From: Leptolyngbya sp. FACHB-261
GTDB lineage: Bacteria > Cyanobacteriota > Cyanobacteriia > FACHB-261
DNA length: 64,000 nt
Direction of reading: 5' to 3'
NCBI RefSeq assembly: GCF_014696065.1
Contig: NZ_JACJPL010000031.1
Span: 806,001-870,000, forward strand
Below the pieces are notes generated by a model, which was given only the letters and a program-made list of their open reading frames with translations, was not told where the DNA came from and ran no database searches. Shown here piece by piece: positions 1 to 9,514 of this stretch (position 1 is its first letter; every line of letters begins with the position of its first letter). The translations under genes were made by a program, and so were the position numbers.

Positions 1-1010
1 CAGCGCAACTCCTCAATCGGGTTGACGGAGATATGACTATCCGAGCCGATGCCGATCTGGCCTCCCTGCCGCAGAAAGTCAACAGCGGGAAACAGACCGT
101 CGCCCAGATTGGCTTCCGTGGTCGGGCATAGTCCAACCACAGCGCCACTAGCAGCCAAACGCGCCGTCTCGTCTGGGCTCATGTGAGTCGCATGCACCAG
201 GCACCAGCGAGGCGAGAGGGGCATGTGATTCAGCAACCACTCCACGGGCCGCAAGCCGCTCCAGGCGATGCAGTCATTAACTTCCTGCATCTGCTCGGCC
301 ACATGGATATGGATCGGCGCTTTGGCATCGCGGCTGTCAATCGCAGCTAGCACCTCCTGCAATAGCTCCGGTGCCACTGCCCGCAACGAGTGCGGGGCAA
401 CCCCCAAGCGGAGTTGAGGATCATCCGCGCAGGTTTTCGCCAGTTCGTCCCACAAGCTCAAGAAACTTTCAGCGTCATTGAGAAACCGTCGCTGCTTGGG
501 AGCCGGGTCTATTCCCCCGAAGCCGCTGTAACTGTAGAGAACCGGCAGCAGTGTCAGACCGATACCTGTGGTTTGGGCCGCTCCAATCACTCGGCTAGCG
601 AGTTCACTGCGTTGGGCATAGGCAGCACCCGTGGGGTCATGGTGCAGGTAGTGAAACTCGCCGACTGCCGTGTAACCGGCCTTGAGCAGCTCAACATAGA
701 GTTGGGCCGCAATCGCTTCCAATTGCTCCGGCGTCAGCCGATCCACAAAGTCGTACATCAACTGTCGCCAAGTCCAGAAGCTATCCTCTCCTGTTGCTCC
801 TCGCTCGGTCAGACCCGCCATCGCCCGCTGAAAGCTGTGGGAGTGCAGATTGGGCATCCCTGGCAAAACCGAACCGGCCAGCCGTTCCCCCTCGCCGGTT
901 TGCGCATTAGAAGTCACGGCTGAGATCAAACCCTTGTCATCGATCTCTAAACGCACCTGAGGCGCCCAACCATCCGGCAGCAGTGCGTAGGGAGCCAGCA
1001 CACTAAACAT
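1..1010 (-). CDS. hutF: Formimidoylglutamate deiminase HutF (partial, C-terminus outside window)
   Basis: Hydrolyses N-formimino-L-glutamate to N-formyl-L-glutamate and ammonia, the fourth step of the five-enzyme histidine degradation route. I translated the minus strand from the ATG at 1010. The frame stays open to the window edge, giving about 336 residues of a protein that usually has about 450. Amidohydrolase signatures appear in order: metal-binding LHSHSFQR near residue 55, then HIHVAEQ, LVHATH and GSDSH close to the edge. The family-typical YSYSGFGG is also present. The start lies only 24 bp from the divergent hutI start, so its promoter must overlap hutI coding DNA if both starts are right. 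HutG nearby consumes its product. Confident on family; operon partners to the left are unseen. Confidence 0.93.
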   Translation of the reverse strand, partial: MFSVLAPYALLPDGWAPQVRLEIDDKGLISAVTSNAQTGEGERLAGSVLPGMPNLHSHSFQRAMAGLTERGATGEDSFWTWRQLMYDFVDRLTPEQLEAIAAQLYVELLKAGYTAVGEFHYLHHDPTGAAYAQRSELASRVIGAAQTTGIGLTLLPVLYSYSGFGGIDPAPKQRRFLNDAESFLSLWDELAKTCADDPQLRLGVAPHSLRAVAPELLQEVLAAIDSRDAKAPIHIHVAEQMQEVNDCIAWSGLRPVEWLLNHMPLSPRWCLVHATHMSPDETARLAASGAVVGLCPTTEANLGDGLFPAVDFLRQGGQIGIGSDSHISVNPIEELR

Positions 1011-1034
1011 AGAACGCCTCTGGAGCGCAGGGTC

Positions 1035-2285
1035 TTGAGCAAGTGGGATGCAATTTGGTTAAACGCACAACTGGCGACCATGCAGGCAGGACGGCCCTAT
1101 GGTCTCATCCAAGATGGAGCCATTGGGGTCAAGGCGGGCACGATCGCCTGGGTTGGCAAGCGGACCGAGCTGCCCGGCTCGCCTGAAACCCTTGCCGATG
1201 CAGTTTTCGAGGCTGGAGGCTGCTGGATCACGCCGGGTCTCATCGACTGCCACACGCACCTAGTCTATGCGGGTAATCGAGCCCGAGAGTTCGAGCTACG
1301 CCTGCAAGGCGCTAGCTATGAAGAGATCGCTCGGGCCGGAGGTGGCATTCGCTCAACTGTTGCCGCAACCCGAGAGGCCAGCCCAGAGCTTCTAACCGCT
1401 ACCGCCGAGCGCAGGCTCAGGGCCTTGCGTAGTCAGGGCGTCACCACCGTTGAGATCAAGTCTGGCTACGGCCTGGATCTGGAAACCGAGGTCAAGATGC
1501 TGCGGGTGGCCCGGTCTTTGGCGGAGCATCAGCCAGTTACGATTCGCACGACCTTCCTCGGCGCTCACGCGCTGCCCGTAGAATTTGAGGGCCGCAGTGA
1601 CGCTTACATTGATTTTGTGTGCGCCGAGGTTTTGCCGGTCGTTGCTCAGGAGGGCTTGGTGGATGCGGTCGATGCCTTTTGCGAGGGGATTGGCTTCTCA
1701 CCAGCTCAAACCGTCCGCGTCTTCGAAGCGGCCCAGCGCTGGGGTTTGCCCGTGAAACTGCATGCCGATCAGCTCTCAGATTTGGGCGGTGCGGCCCTGG
1801 CAGCCCAGTTTCGGGCTCTGTCCGCCGAGCATCTGGAATACACCTCAGTCGAAGGCGTGGCCGCAATGGCGTCGGCAGGCACCGTAGCCGTTCTGCTACC
1901 GGGCGCGTTTTACTTTTTGCGGGAGACCCAACTACCGCCGGTGGCGCAATTTCGTCAGCATGGCGTGCCTATGGCCATCGCTACAGACTGCAATCCGGGC
2001 AGTTCCCCCACCACGTCTCCACTGTTGATGTTGAATATGGCCTGCACGCTGTTCCAGCTGACTCCCGAGGAGGCATTGACAGGCATGACCCGCAACGCAG
2101 CTCTGGCTTTAGGGCTAGCTGAGCAGCGAGGGACTCTGGCAGTGGGTCAGGCAGCCGACTTCGTGCTTTGGGATATCGAGCAGCCCGCGGAATTGGCCTA
2201 TAGCATCGGCGGCAATCCCTGCCTAAACGTGATTAAAGCAGGCTTTCCGGCACTGCCACCGGCTGAGTTTCCTCAGCCCAATTGA
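1035..2285 (+). CDS. hutI: Imidazolonepropionase HutI
   Basis: Opens the ring of 4-imidazolone-5-propionate to formiminoglutamate, the third step of histidine degradation in the cytoplasm. The 416 residues match the usual family length. Visible amidohydrolase motifs are [15 protein letters not shown] (metal-binding H73 and H75), KLHADQL near 242 and [10 protein letters not shown] near 316. The frame has no ATG near its beginning, so a TTG start at 1035 is proposed, with a weak GGAG about ten bases upstream. The frame remains open further upstream, so the start is uncertain. The 3' end overlaps the convergent hutG by 53 bp. Confidence 0.93.
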   Translation: MSKWDAIWLNAQLATMQAGRPYGLIQDGAIGVKAGTIAWVGKRTELPGSPETLADAVFEAGGCWITPGLIDCHTHLVYAGNRAREFELRLQGASYEEIARAGGGIRSTVAATREASPELLTATAERRLRALRSQGVTTVEIKSGYGLDLETEVKMLRVARSLAEHQPVTIRTTFLGAHALPVEFEGRSDAYIDFVCAEVLPVVAQEGLVDAVDAFCEGIGFSPAQTVRVFEAAQRWGLPVKLHADQLSDLGGAALAAQFRALSAEHLEYTSVEGVAAMASAGTVAVLLPGAFYFLRETQLPPVAQFRQHGVPMAIATDCNPGSSPTTSPLLMLNMACTLFQLTPEEALTGMTRNAALALGLAEQRGTLAVGQAADFVLWDIEQPAELAYSIGGNPCLNVIKAGFPALPPAEFPQPN

Positions 2286-3057
2286 GGGCCGATTCTAGAA
2301 GCCGACGCAACACCGGTCTGATGCTAGCTGCCCGTTCTTCCTCAAACGAAAAGGGTGCAACTTCTTGCATGTAAGTTGCCCAAACCAATTCCAATTGGAC
2401 TGCATGAATGCCTGCGTCGGGGCGACCGTAATGACGCGTGATATAACCACCCTTAAAACGACCATCGAGCACAGCGGTGTAATCGTCTGCTGACTCAGCA
2501 ATCGCCAGCAAACGCTTGGCCAATTCCGGTGCCGCACTTAAACCACTATTCGTACCCAAGCTAAGGTCTGGTAAGCGACCCGCAAATAAGCGAGGCACAT
2601 GAGAGCAAATTGAATGGGCATCCCATAACAATGCCACTCCATGTGTAGTTTTGAGACGCGATAATTCGGTTTGAATTTGGTTGTGATAGGGTTGCCAATA
2701 TTGCTCCCGACGCTCACGGATTTCCTCTGAATCTGGCAATTCGCCCTCGCTATAGATTGGAGAACCGTCGAACAGAGTAGTCGGGCAAAGTTCCGTATTG
2801 GCAGCGCCAGGATAGAGGGGGGTGTTGTCGGGAGGGCGATTAAGATCAACGACATAGCGTGAGTAGTTAGCCGCAATCAAGCTGACCCCCAAGTCGGCAG
2901 CAAAGTCATACAGGCGGGCAATATGCCAATCTGTATCGGGTAGAACGCGAGCTTGTTTCGTCAGCCGCTCCTCAATATGATTGGGCACGAAAGTGCCGAC
3001 GTGCGGCATGCTGATCAGTAAAGGTGTTGTTCCTTTATGAAATCGGTAAATTTCCAT
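2233..3057 (-). CDS. hutG: N-formylglutamate deformylase HutG
   Basis: Hydrolyses N-formyl-L-glutamate to glutamate and formate, the last step of the pathway that runs through HutF. The 274 residues fit the N-formylglutamate amidohydrolase family. Recognisable parts are the N-terminal [13 protein letters not shown], the YVVDLNRPP stretch, LLWDAHSI (metal-binding Asp and His) and a C-terminal Glu-containing region. The ATG start has no clear Shine-Dalgarno site. The gene is divergent from hutU, 93 bp away, and tail-to-tail with hutI. Having both HutF and HutG, and no visible HutE, argues for the deiminase branch rather than the formamide-releasing branch. Confidence 0.9.
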   Translation of the reverse strand: MEIYRFHKGTTPLLISMPHVGTFVPNHIEERLTKQARVLPDTDWHIARLYDFAADLGVSLIAANYSRYVVDLNRPPDNTPLYPGAANTELCPTTLFDGSPIYSEGELPDSEEIRERREQYWQPYHNQIQTELSRLKTTHGVALLWDAHSICSHVPRLFAGRLPDLSLGTNSGLSAAPELAKRLLAIAESADDYTAVLDGRFKGGYITRHYGRPDAGIHAVQLELVWATYMQEVAPFSFEEERAASIRPVLRRLLESALNWAEETQPVAVPESLL

Positions 3058-3150
3058 CTGTGTATAGGTCGCAACAGAAAAAAGGTCTATCGATGAATTT
3101 AGGTGGGAAGATTATCAATCTGCATCGGGTGCTTTGAACCAGGATAAAAC

Positions 3151-4827
3151 ATGGCAGAACCATTGATTCTTGAAAAAAAGCGGGTTATTCGTGCAGCACG
3201 TGGGACTCAACTCAGTGCCAAAAGTTGGCTAACTGAGGCCCCATTACGCCTGCTAATGAATAATTTAGACCCCGAAGTTGCAGAGAATTCAGACCAATTA
3301 GTGGTCTATGGCGGCATCGGTCGGGCCGCTCGAAATTGGCAGTGTTTTGACAAATTGGTCGAGGTTCTACGGACCTTAGAAGCAGACGAAACCCTATTGG
3401 TTCAATCGGGTAAACCGGTAGGGGTTTTCAAAACTCATGCCGATGCGCCCCGCGTTTTGATTGCCAACTCCAATCTGGTCCCGCATTGGGCAACTTGGGA
3501 GCATTTCCACGAACTCGATCGCAAAGGCTTGATGATGTATGGCCAGATGACCGCTGGCTCCTGGATCTACATCGGTACGCAGGGCATCATTCAGGGCACT
3601 TATGAAACCTTTGTCGAAGTCGGACGCCAACACTACAAGGGCAACCTCATAGGCAAATGGATCCTGACCGCTGGGTTGGGCGGCATGGGCGGAGCACAAC
3701 CGCTGGCTGCCACTATGGCGGGGGCTTCGATGCTGGCGGTCGAGTGCCAGGCCAGTCGTATCGAGCGCCGCATTGAGACAGGTTACCTGGACCGGAGAGC
3801 CGCCAACTTAGACGAAGCCCTCCAGATTATTGACAACGCCTGTGCCTCAGGCAAGGCCGTATCAGTGGGTCTGCTAGGCAATGCGGCTGAGGTCTACCCG
3901 GAGTTACTGCAACGGGGCATCCGGCCTGACATCGTCACCGACCAGACCAGCGCTCACGACCCCCTGAACGGCTACTTGCCGGTGGGCTGGACCTGGGAAC
4001 AAGCTGAAACGCTGCGGCAACAAGATCCCAAAGCCGTTGAAGCTGCTGCTAAGCAGTCGATGGCACAGCAGGTGCAGGCCATGCTAGCGTTCCACCGCTT
4101 GGGGGTACCGACGCTGGACTACGGCAACAACATCCGACAAATGGCTAAAGATGTTGGCGTGGCCGACGCCTTCGACTTTCCAGGCTTTGTGCCCGCTTAT
4201 ATTCGCCCCCTGTTCTGTCGCGGCATCGGACCCTTTCGCTGGGTGGCCCTGTCCGGTGACCCTGAAGATATCTATCGCACCGACACCAAAGTCAAAGAAC
4301 TGCTGCCCCACGACACGCACCTGCACAACTGGCTAGACCTGGCGCGTGAGCGCATCCAGTTTCAGGGGCTACCGGCTCGCATCTGCTGGGTCGGGCTGGG
4401 GGATCGGGCTCGCCTAGGACTGGCATTCAACGAAATGGTAGCGCGAGGTGAAGTCAGTGCGCCGATTGTGATCGGACGAGATCATCTGGACTCTGGCTCT
4501 GTGGCTAGCCCTAATCGTGAAACTGAAGGCATGAGCGATGGCTCGGATGCGGTTTCCGATTGGCCACTGCTCAATGCGCTGCTGAACTGCGCGAGTGGTG
4601 CCACCTGGGTCAGCTTGCACCACGGCGGCGGTGTGGGCATGGGCTATTCCCAGCATGCGGGCATGGTGATTGTGGCCGACGGCACCGAAGCGGCGGCACA
4701 CCGGTTGGAACGGGTGCTCACCAATGACCCCGCGACTGGCGTCATGCGCCACGCCGATGCAGGCTATGCCATTGCCCAGGAGAGCGCCCGTGAGCAAGGT
4801 CTGAATTTGCCCCTGCTAGAACTTTAA
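3151..4827 (+). CDS. hutU: Urocanate hydratase HutU
   Basis: Adds water to urocanate to give imidazolonepropionate, using tightly bound NAD+ as an electrophile. The 558 residues are the normal length. Seen in the sequence are the NAD-binding glycine-rich [17 protein letters not shown] near 173-189, [17 protein letters not shown], the [19 protein letters not shown] stretch, and [17 protein letters not shown] near the C-terminus. All are hallmarks of urocanase. The start is supported by AGGA seven bases upstream of ATG. It is followed after six bases by hutH, so the two are probably co-transcribed and translationally coupled. Confidence 0.97.
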   Translation: MAEPLILEKKRVIRAARGTQLSAKSWLTEAPLRLLMNNLDPEVAENSDQLVVYGGIGRAARNWQCFDKLVEVLRTLEADETLLVQSGKPVGVFKTHADAPRVLIANSNLVPHWATWEHFHELDRKGLMMYGQMTAGSWIYIGTQGIIQGTYETFVEVGRQHYKGNLIGKWILTAGLGGMGGAQPLAATMAGASMLAVECQASRIERRIETGYLDRRAANLDEALQIIDNACASGKAVSVGLLGNAAEVYPELLQRGIRPDIVTDQTSAHDPLNGYLPVGWTWEQAETLRQQDPKAVEAAAKQSMAQQVQAMLAFHRLGVPTLDYGNNIRQMAKDVGVADAFDFPGFVPAYIRPLFCRGIGPFRWVALSGDPEDIYRTDTKVKELLPHDTHLHNWLDLARERIQFQGLPARICWVGLGDRARLGLAFNEMVARGEVSAPIVIGRDHLDSGSVASPNRETEGMSDGSDAVSDWPLLNALLNCASGATWVSLHHGGGVGMGYSQHAGMVIVADGTEAAAHRLERVLTNDPATGVMRHADAGYAIAQESAREQGLNLPLLEL

Positions 4828-4833
4828 AAATCT

Positions 4834-6405
4834 ATGACCACAGAAGTCTTGGTGCTGTCGGGTCAAAGCCTCGACATTGCTCAGGTAGTGCGCGTGGCTC
4901 GAGAACGAGTGCCGGTTGTGTTGTCTGCGGCAGCACGAGAACGCATCCTCGCGTCTAGAGCTGTTGTCGAGCGGCTAGCCCAGGAAGGCAAGCCGATCTA
5001 CGGCGTTACCACGGGTCTCGGCGAGAAGGCGGGAGTGCGTCTAGAGCCGACTGAGCTTGAGGCTTTTCAAGAACTGGTGGTCTTGAGCCGGAGCGTCGCC
5101 GTTGGCCCCTGCCTGCCGACCGAGGTGGTGCGAGCCATGCTGGTGGTCCGGGTCAATGGGCTAGCAGTCGGGGGGGCGGGCACCAGCCTTGAGGTGGTGG
5201 AGGCCATGCTGGCAATGCTGAACGCTGGGGTTCATCCTCGCGTACCTGCAATCGGTTCGATTGGTGCTTCAGATTTAGCGCCCCTGGCGCACCTCGCCCT
5301 GCCCTTGATTGGTCATGGTGAAGCAGAGTTTCGGGGCGAGCAGTTCTCTGGGGCCGAGGCCCTAAGACGAGCCGGTCTGAGTCCCGTGCGGCTGGGTATT
5401 AAGGAGGGCCTGACTCTGTGCAGTGCTAACGCGGTCTCGCTTGGTCAGGGCGCGCTGGTGCTAGCCGATGCCCTGGGCCTTTGGCAAGCGGCGACGATTG
5501 CTGCCGCGCTCAGCTTCGAAGGTTTTCGCGCCAATCTCACCCCGTTTGATCCCCGCGTCCAAGCCGCACGACCGGCACCGGGGCAGGCTACAGCGGCAGC
5601 ACGATTATGCAAACTCTTAGCGGGTAGCGATCTGTGGCAAGCTGGCGCTGCTCGTCGCCTTCAAGACCCGCTCAGCTTTCGCTGCCTGAGCCAGGTTCAT
5701 GGCGCTTGTCTAGCCTCGTTGGAACTGGCGCAGCACACCCTGGAGAGCGAACTCAATGGAGCCAGTGATAATCCTCTGGTCCTACCTGAGGCAGGCCTGA
5801 TCCTCTCCAATGGCAACTTCGATATCCCGGCGGTTGCCCTGCAATTGGAAGCGGTTGGCCTATCCCTGTCGATGCTTGCAAACCTGACGGTCGAGCGAGT
5901 CAAGCGGCTCATGTCGCCCGTGTTCAGTGGTCTGCCCCTAAGCCTCACGCCCTTGGGCGGCAACCGGACCGGCCTAGCGACCCTACAAAAAACGCTTACT
6001 GCTTTGGCCGCAGAGTTGCGCCATCTCGCCGCACCGATCTGTCTATCAGCCATGCCTGTCTCAGACGATGTCGAGGACCATGCGACCCTAGCCCCCCTGG
6101 TCACTCGCAAGACGGCAGAGATCCTGATGCGGCTACGCTACATTGTGGCGATTGAACTGTTGGTCGCGGCCCAAGCTATCGACCTGCGCGGGCCTTTGCA
6201 GCTCGGGCATGGCGTGGGTGCTGCATTCAAAGCCATCCGGGCCGAGGTGCCGCCTCTGGCAGAAGACCGCATCCTCAGCTCAGATGTGGAGCGCTTGCAC
6301 AACCTGATTGCCGATGGCACGCTGCTGCGTCAGGTGGCTGCGGCTGAACAGACTGAGACGGCAACCGAGACAGAAGAGAGCTTCGTCCTCGCTAGCCCTG
6401 GCTGA
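4834..6405 (+). CDS. hutH: Histidine ammonia-lyase family protein with atypical MIO motif
   Basis: By family and by its position six bases after hutU, this should deaminate histidine to urocanate. It has 523 residues. YGVTTGLG near 56 holds the catalytic Tyr of MIO lyases, and VEDHAT near 410 corresponds to the QEDH region. The MIO-forming loop reads GSIGASDLAPLAH (A145-S146-D147). Canonical enzymes have GSVGASGDLAPLAH, so the Gly of the Ala-Ser-Gly triad is absent and the loop is one residue shorter. The usual NGT motif is also replaced, by LCSANAVS. It is therefore a divergent MIO-family branch. Histidine is the inferred substrate from context; another aromatic amino acid cannot be excluded. 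Confidence 0.85.
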   Translation: MTTEVLVLSGQSLDIAQVVRVARERVPVVLSAAARERILASRAVVERLAQEGKPIYGVTTGLGEKAGVRLEPTELEAFQELVVLSRSVAVGPCLPTEVVRAMLVVRVNGLAVGGAGTSLEVVEAMLAMLNAGVHPRVPAIGSIGASDLAPLAHLALPLIGHGEAEFRGEQFSGAEALRRAGLSPVRLGIKEGLTLCSANAVSLGQGALVLADALGLWQAATIAAALSFEGFRANLTPFDPRVQAARPAPGQATAAARLCKLLAGSDLWQAGAARRLQDPLSFRCLSQVHGACLASLELAQHTLESELNGASDNPLVLPEAGLILSNGNFDIPAVALQLEAVGLSLSMLANLTVERVKRLMSPVFSGLPLSLTPLGGNRTGLATLQKTLTALAAELRHLAAPICLSAMPVSDDVEDHATLAPLVTRKTAEILMRLRYIVAIELLVAAQAIDLRGPLQLGHGVGAAFKAIRAEVPPLAEDRILSSDVERLHNLIADGTLLRQVAAAEQTETATETEESFVLASPG

Positions 6406-6516
6406 CGATTTGTCCTCTGATTCAGGGTTAGCGCCGACTTTGTAATCACTAAGGCAGCCTCGGACCACAGTTCGCTTGTAGGTTGAATGAGTATGAGTTC
6501 TTCGAGGACAGCTTTT

Positions 6517-7449
6517 ATGAAGTCCGTTCGTAGCTGGTTGGCGCTGCTGTTACTGACCTTGATCACAGCCTTCACGGTGGTCGCCTGTAGCGGTAGTGGA
6601 GGCAGCACAGGCAGTGCGACAGATAATGCAGGGCCGATCAAAGTAGGTTCCAAAGATTTCACCGAGCAGTTCATTCTGGGCGAAATGTACGCGCTAGTCC
6701 TGGAAAACAATGGTTTTAAAGTCGAGCGCAAACTCAACCTGGGTGGCACACCTGTGGCTCAGGCAGGTCTTTTGGATGGTCAAATTGATCTCTATCCGGA
6801 GTACACCGGAACTGGTCTGCTGACGGTGCTGAAACTGCCTCAGAATAGCGACCAGAAACAGGTCTATGACACAGTTGCCAAAGACTACAAAGAAAAGTTC
6901 AACCTGGTCTGGCTAGAGCCATCACCAATGAACAATACCAACGCTTTTGCCGTGACTCAAGAGGTCTCGCAGAAATACGGTATCAAGACAATTTCAGATA
7001 TGGTTGCCCAAGGCAGTCAGTTGACTATTATTGCCCCACCTGAATTTCAGGCCCGCGAAGATGGTTTGCCTGGGGTGATCAAGGTGTACGGCGATCCTAA
7101 ATTCAAAAAGATTATTCCTGCTGATCCAGGCTTGAGATATCAGGCTTTGACCAATGGCGAAGCAGATGTTACGCGAGCCTTCAGTACCGACGGTGAAATT
7201 AGCGCTTTTAACCTGGTCCTACTCGAAGACGATAAGGGTTTATATCCGCCTTACCAAGTCGCGCCTGTGGTGCGGCAAGAGACTTTGGATGCCAATCCAG
7301 GCATTGGCGATGCGCTCAATAGCTTAGCGCCCAAAATTACCAATGAGGCTATGCAGCGGCTTAACTTTGAAGTCAGCGGCAAAAAACGTGAACCGGCTGA
7401 GGTAGCCAAGGAGTTTTTAACTCAAGAAGGCTTATTAAAGGGCACCTAA
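6517..7449 (+). CDS. Betaine/choline-type ABC transporter substrate-binding lipoprotein (orphan)
   Basis: Periplasmic binding protein of the OpuC/OsmF/ProX-like family that captures quaternary amines or related solutes. The N-terminus is a lipoprotein signal (hydrophobic LALLLLTLITAFTVVAC with the lipobox VVAC), then a Ser/Gly-rich linker. The mature domain opens with IKVGSKDFTEQFILGEMYA and contains DLYPEYTGTGL, both typical of this family. GAGGA seven bases before the ATG at 6517 favours this start; an in-frame ATG at 6487 would add ten residues. No ATPase or permease gene is adjacent, so the transporter core must be elsewhere. Its place after hutH raises the possibility that it binds histidine or a histidine-derived compound; this is inference only. 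Confidence 0.85.
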   Translation: MKSVRSWLALLLLTLITAFTVVACSGSGGSTGSATDNAGPIKVGSKDFTEQFILGEMYALVLENNGFKVERKLNLGGTPVAQAGLLDGQIDLYPEYTGTGLLTVLKLPQNSDQKQVYDTVAKDYKEKFNLVWLEPSPMNNTNAFAVTQEVSQKYGIKTISDMVAQGSQLTIIAPPEFQAREDGLPGVIKVYGDPKFKKIIPADPGLRYQALTNGEADVTRAFSTDGEISAFNLVLLEDDKGLYPPYQVAPVVRQETLDANPGIGDALNSLAPKITNEAMQRLNFEVSGKKREPAEVAKEFLTQEGLLKGT

Positions 7450-7518
7450 ACTGCTTAGAGTTCTTAGTTCCAATCTTGAATTCAAATTCAAAGCCAGAAG
7501 AGAGTCAACTGACAAATT

Positions 7519-8313
7519 ATGAAGAACTCGAATGCAGGGGCTCCCCCCAACCAACAGCCAGGTTTTACGCAGGGGGCTAAGGGACCTAACAACAAGCCGC
7601 CGAGCTTTGTTCAAGGCACTGGACGACGCAGTGCACCGAAATCTGCCGCTTCTGAATGGCGGGCAATGGCAGCGGCAATACGGCGTTTGTTCAGTGCAGG
7701 TGTTCTGTCTCCCAGTGGACATGGCAACATCAGCACCCGTCTGCAAAAGGATCAGGTTCGGATTCTGCTCAAGGACCTGGTCAGCGATGATTTAGCAGTG
7801 CTGCAACTCACGGGGGAAATTGATTGCGGCGAACTATCCGCAGAGACTCACCACATCATCCCGATGCATACGGTCGTGTACCAGACTCGCCCAGAGGTTG
7901 GTGCAGTGGTTCACAGCCATTCGCCTTACGCTAGCGTGTTTGCCCTGGCCCACATGCCCTTGCCTTGCTATTACGAATCACTGTTGCATTTCGGGCAGGT
8001 GGAAGACATTCCGGTCGCCGCCTGGGGACCCCGTGGCTCAAAAGCATCGATTCAGGGAATTGCCGATGCTCTCGAACGCCAACCGGCCACCCAAGCCGTG
8101 TTATTGGCCAATCATGGTGTCCTTGCCTTTGGTCCAGACGTGCTCAGTGCGGTCAACCTGCTGATTACGATTGAGGAGGCCGCCGCTGCTACCCTAAAAG
8201 CCAGGGCACTCGGTGGGGCCAGGCCCTTTCCTGAAGGAGCTTTTGACCATATTCTGGCGGCTTACATTCCTGCCAATCATCCCCTGCCAGAAGGCCAGGA
8301 CGGAGAGGGCTAG
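7519..8313 (+). CDS. Class II aldolase/adducin family protein
   Basis: Member of the zinc-dependent class II aldolase fold (fuculose-phosphate aldolase, ribulose-phosphate epimerase and methylthioribulose-phosphate dehydratase relatives). Of 264 residues, the first 45 are a low-complexity Pro/Asn/Gly-rich extension. The domain begins at EWRAMAAAIRRLFSAG. SPSGHGNIS is the phosphate-binding loop, and zinc-site residues lie in VVHSHSPYAS and LLANHGVLAFG. The exact substrate cannot be read from sequence. It starts 69 bp after the binding-protein gene on the same strand; whether they share a transcript is unknown. Confidence 0.85.
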   Translation: MKNSNAGAPPNQQPGFTQGAKGPNNKPPSFVQGTGRRSAPKSAASEWRAMAAAIRRLFSAGVLSPSGHGNISTRLQKDQVRILLKDLVSDDLAVLQLTGEIDCGELSAETHHIIPMHTVVYQTRPEVGAVVHSHSPYASVFALAHMPLPCYYESLLHFGQVEDIPVAAWGPRGSKASIQGIADALERQPATQAVLLANHGVLAFGPDVLSAVNLLITIEEAAAATLKARALGGARPFPEGAFDHILAAYIPANHPLPEGQDGEG

Positions 8314-8364
8314 AGCGATCTCGAAGCCGTCTTGATCGGCCAAAATTGACAATTTTCTAAATCC

Positions 8365-8682
8365 CTAACGTTTGAGAAGACTACAAATCAATTCGCCTGG
8401 ATCATTGGGCTTGAATGGCACAGCCAGTCCGTCTTTTTGCACTCGAAAGTGGCCCCGGCAGTTATAGATTTCGAGCGGTCTTTCTACCCCATCAACACTT
8501 ACCACTGCTCTATACTCCCAGACATATTTAGCACTGCGCTTAATTTTCAGAATACAGATAGTGTGGTCATGATAGTTGCGACAGGAGGCCGCTTCCACGG
8601 GCGGAGCAACGATAAAAGGCAATATCAGAAATAGCAGTAGAGCAATTAGTTTGGCAATGTTCAAAGCTTGCTGCTTTTTCAA
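8365..8682 (-). CDS. Small secreted hypothetical protein with four cysteines
   Basis: A 105-residue protein I do not recognise. The N-terminus MKKQQALNIAKLIALLL plus the following hydrophobic stretch is a clear Sec signal peptide, with likely cleavage after VEAAS or a nearby Ala. The mature part, about 72 residues, has four cysteines (SCRNYHDHTIC, YNCRGHF, ELICSLL), compatible with two disulfides in the periplasm or outside the cell. It is basic near the C-terminus. It lies downstream of the transglutaminase-like gene on the same strand with a gap of about 50 bp, so they may share a transcript. Confidence 0.65.
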   Translation of the reverse strand: MKKQQALNIAKLIALLLFLILPFIVAPPVEAASCRNYHDHTICILKIKRSAKYVWEYRAVVSVDGVERPLEIYNCRGHFRVQKDGLAVPFKPNDPGELICSLLKR

Positions 8683-8734
8683 AATGAATAATGAGGGAAT
8701 TACATCATCACTGGAGTTTGAACCTGCATGGGGG

Positions 8735-9514
8735 TTATGCTGCGTTCACCCAAACTTTCATCGTGGTGAGTTGCATTGGACCGAACTGAGTGGCTAAGGC
8801 AACATCAGCAGCATCACGACCGTAAGCAATGGCAATGCGATTGCCACGGGGCTCCTCTTGAGTGGCATCAAAAGTGTACCAACGGTCGCCAACAAACGCT
8901 TCAAACCAGGCGTGTAGATCCATAGGATCAAGCTGATAGAGGTAACCAACTACCATCCGGGCCGGAATGCTGAGACTACGGCACAAAGCAATGCCTAGAT
9001 GGGTGAAATCTCGGCAGACGCCTACGCGCTGTTGGGCAGTTTCTGTTGCGGAGGTTGAAGCGTCGCTGGTGCCGTAACGGTATTCAATATTGCTGTGGAT
9101 CCAATTGCGAATTGCCTCCACTTGAGCATAGCCAGCCGCCTGATCTCCCACAATTTTGCTCGCTAGATCCCCGAGTTGGTCAGCTTGACAGTAACGACTG
9201 GGTAACAGGAACTGAAGGACAGTTTCAGGCAAATTTTGCACCAGCACAAACGCCGCATCGGGCTCAACATCAATCGCGTCAGCGGTCTCAACACAGGCAG
9301 TTGTATGGACCGAAAAAGTGCCTTCAGGAGCCACTAAGCGTTGGCACAAATTGCCGTAGCCATCGGTGTACTCGACAATGGGCACAGCGGGCTCCAACTT
9401 GTACTCTTCTTGCACTACCCATTGTCCAGCGCCGCTCCGGGGTCGGAGCATCAGAATCAGGGGGGTTGGCCCACTGGCTTCAAAGGTGATTTCACAGCCG
9501 GCATCCAAGCGCAT
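8735..9514 (-). CDS. Transglutaminase-like cysteine protease family protein
   Basis: Papain-fold transglutaminase-core protein, probably a peptidase or amidase of unknown target. The catalytic triad is visible as GVCRDFTHLG (Cys), DLHAWFEAF (His) and YTFDATQEEPRG (Asp), in the usual order in the second half. The N-terminal half is a beta-rich region seen in this bacterial family. I chose the ATG at 9514 because GGAGAG precedes it by four bases and the protein then opens with MRLDAGCEITFE, as relatives do. An in-frame TTG at 9583 would add 23 residues. It has no signal peptide, so it is likely cytoplasmic. Confidence 0.85.
   Translation of the reverse strand: MRLDAGCEITFEASGPTPLILMLRPRSGAGQWVVQEEYKLEPAVPIVEYTDGYGNLCQRLVAPEGTFSVHTTACVETADAIDVEPDAAFVLVQNLPETVLQFLLPSRYCQADQLGDLASKIVGDQAAGYAQVEAIRNWIHSNIEYRYGTSDASTSATETAQQRVGVCRDFTHLGIALCRSLSIPARMVVGYLYQLDPMDLHAWFEAFVGDRWYTFDATQEEPRGNRIAIAYGRDAADVALATQFGPMQLTTMKVWVNAA

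Noticed and set aside
390-923. Plus-strand frame of 177 codons at the left end
   Set aside because: Lies wholly opposite hutF, whose minus-strand translation has clear amidohydrolase motifs; the plus-strand translation matches nothing.
1619-2122. 167-codon plus-strand frame inside hutI
   Set aside because: Out-of-frame shadow, Arg/Ser/Gly-rich, typical of GC-rich coding DNA; hutI is certain.
6330-6749. 139-codon minus-strand frame spanning the hutH end and the lipoprotein start
   Set aside because: Overlaps two well-supported genes on the other strand, and no family is recognised.
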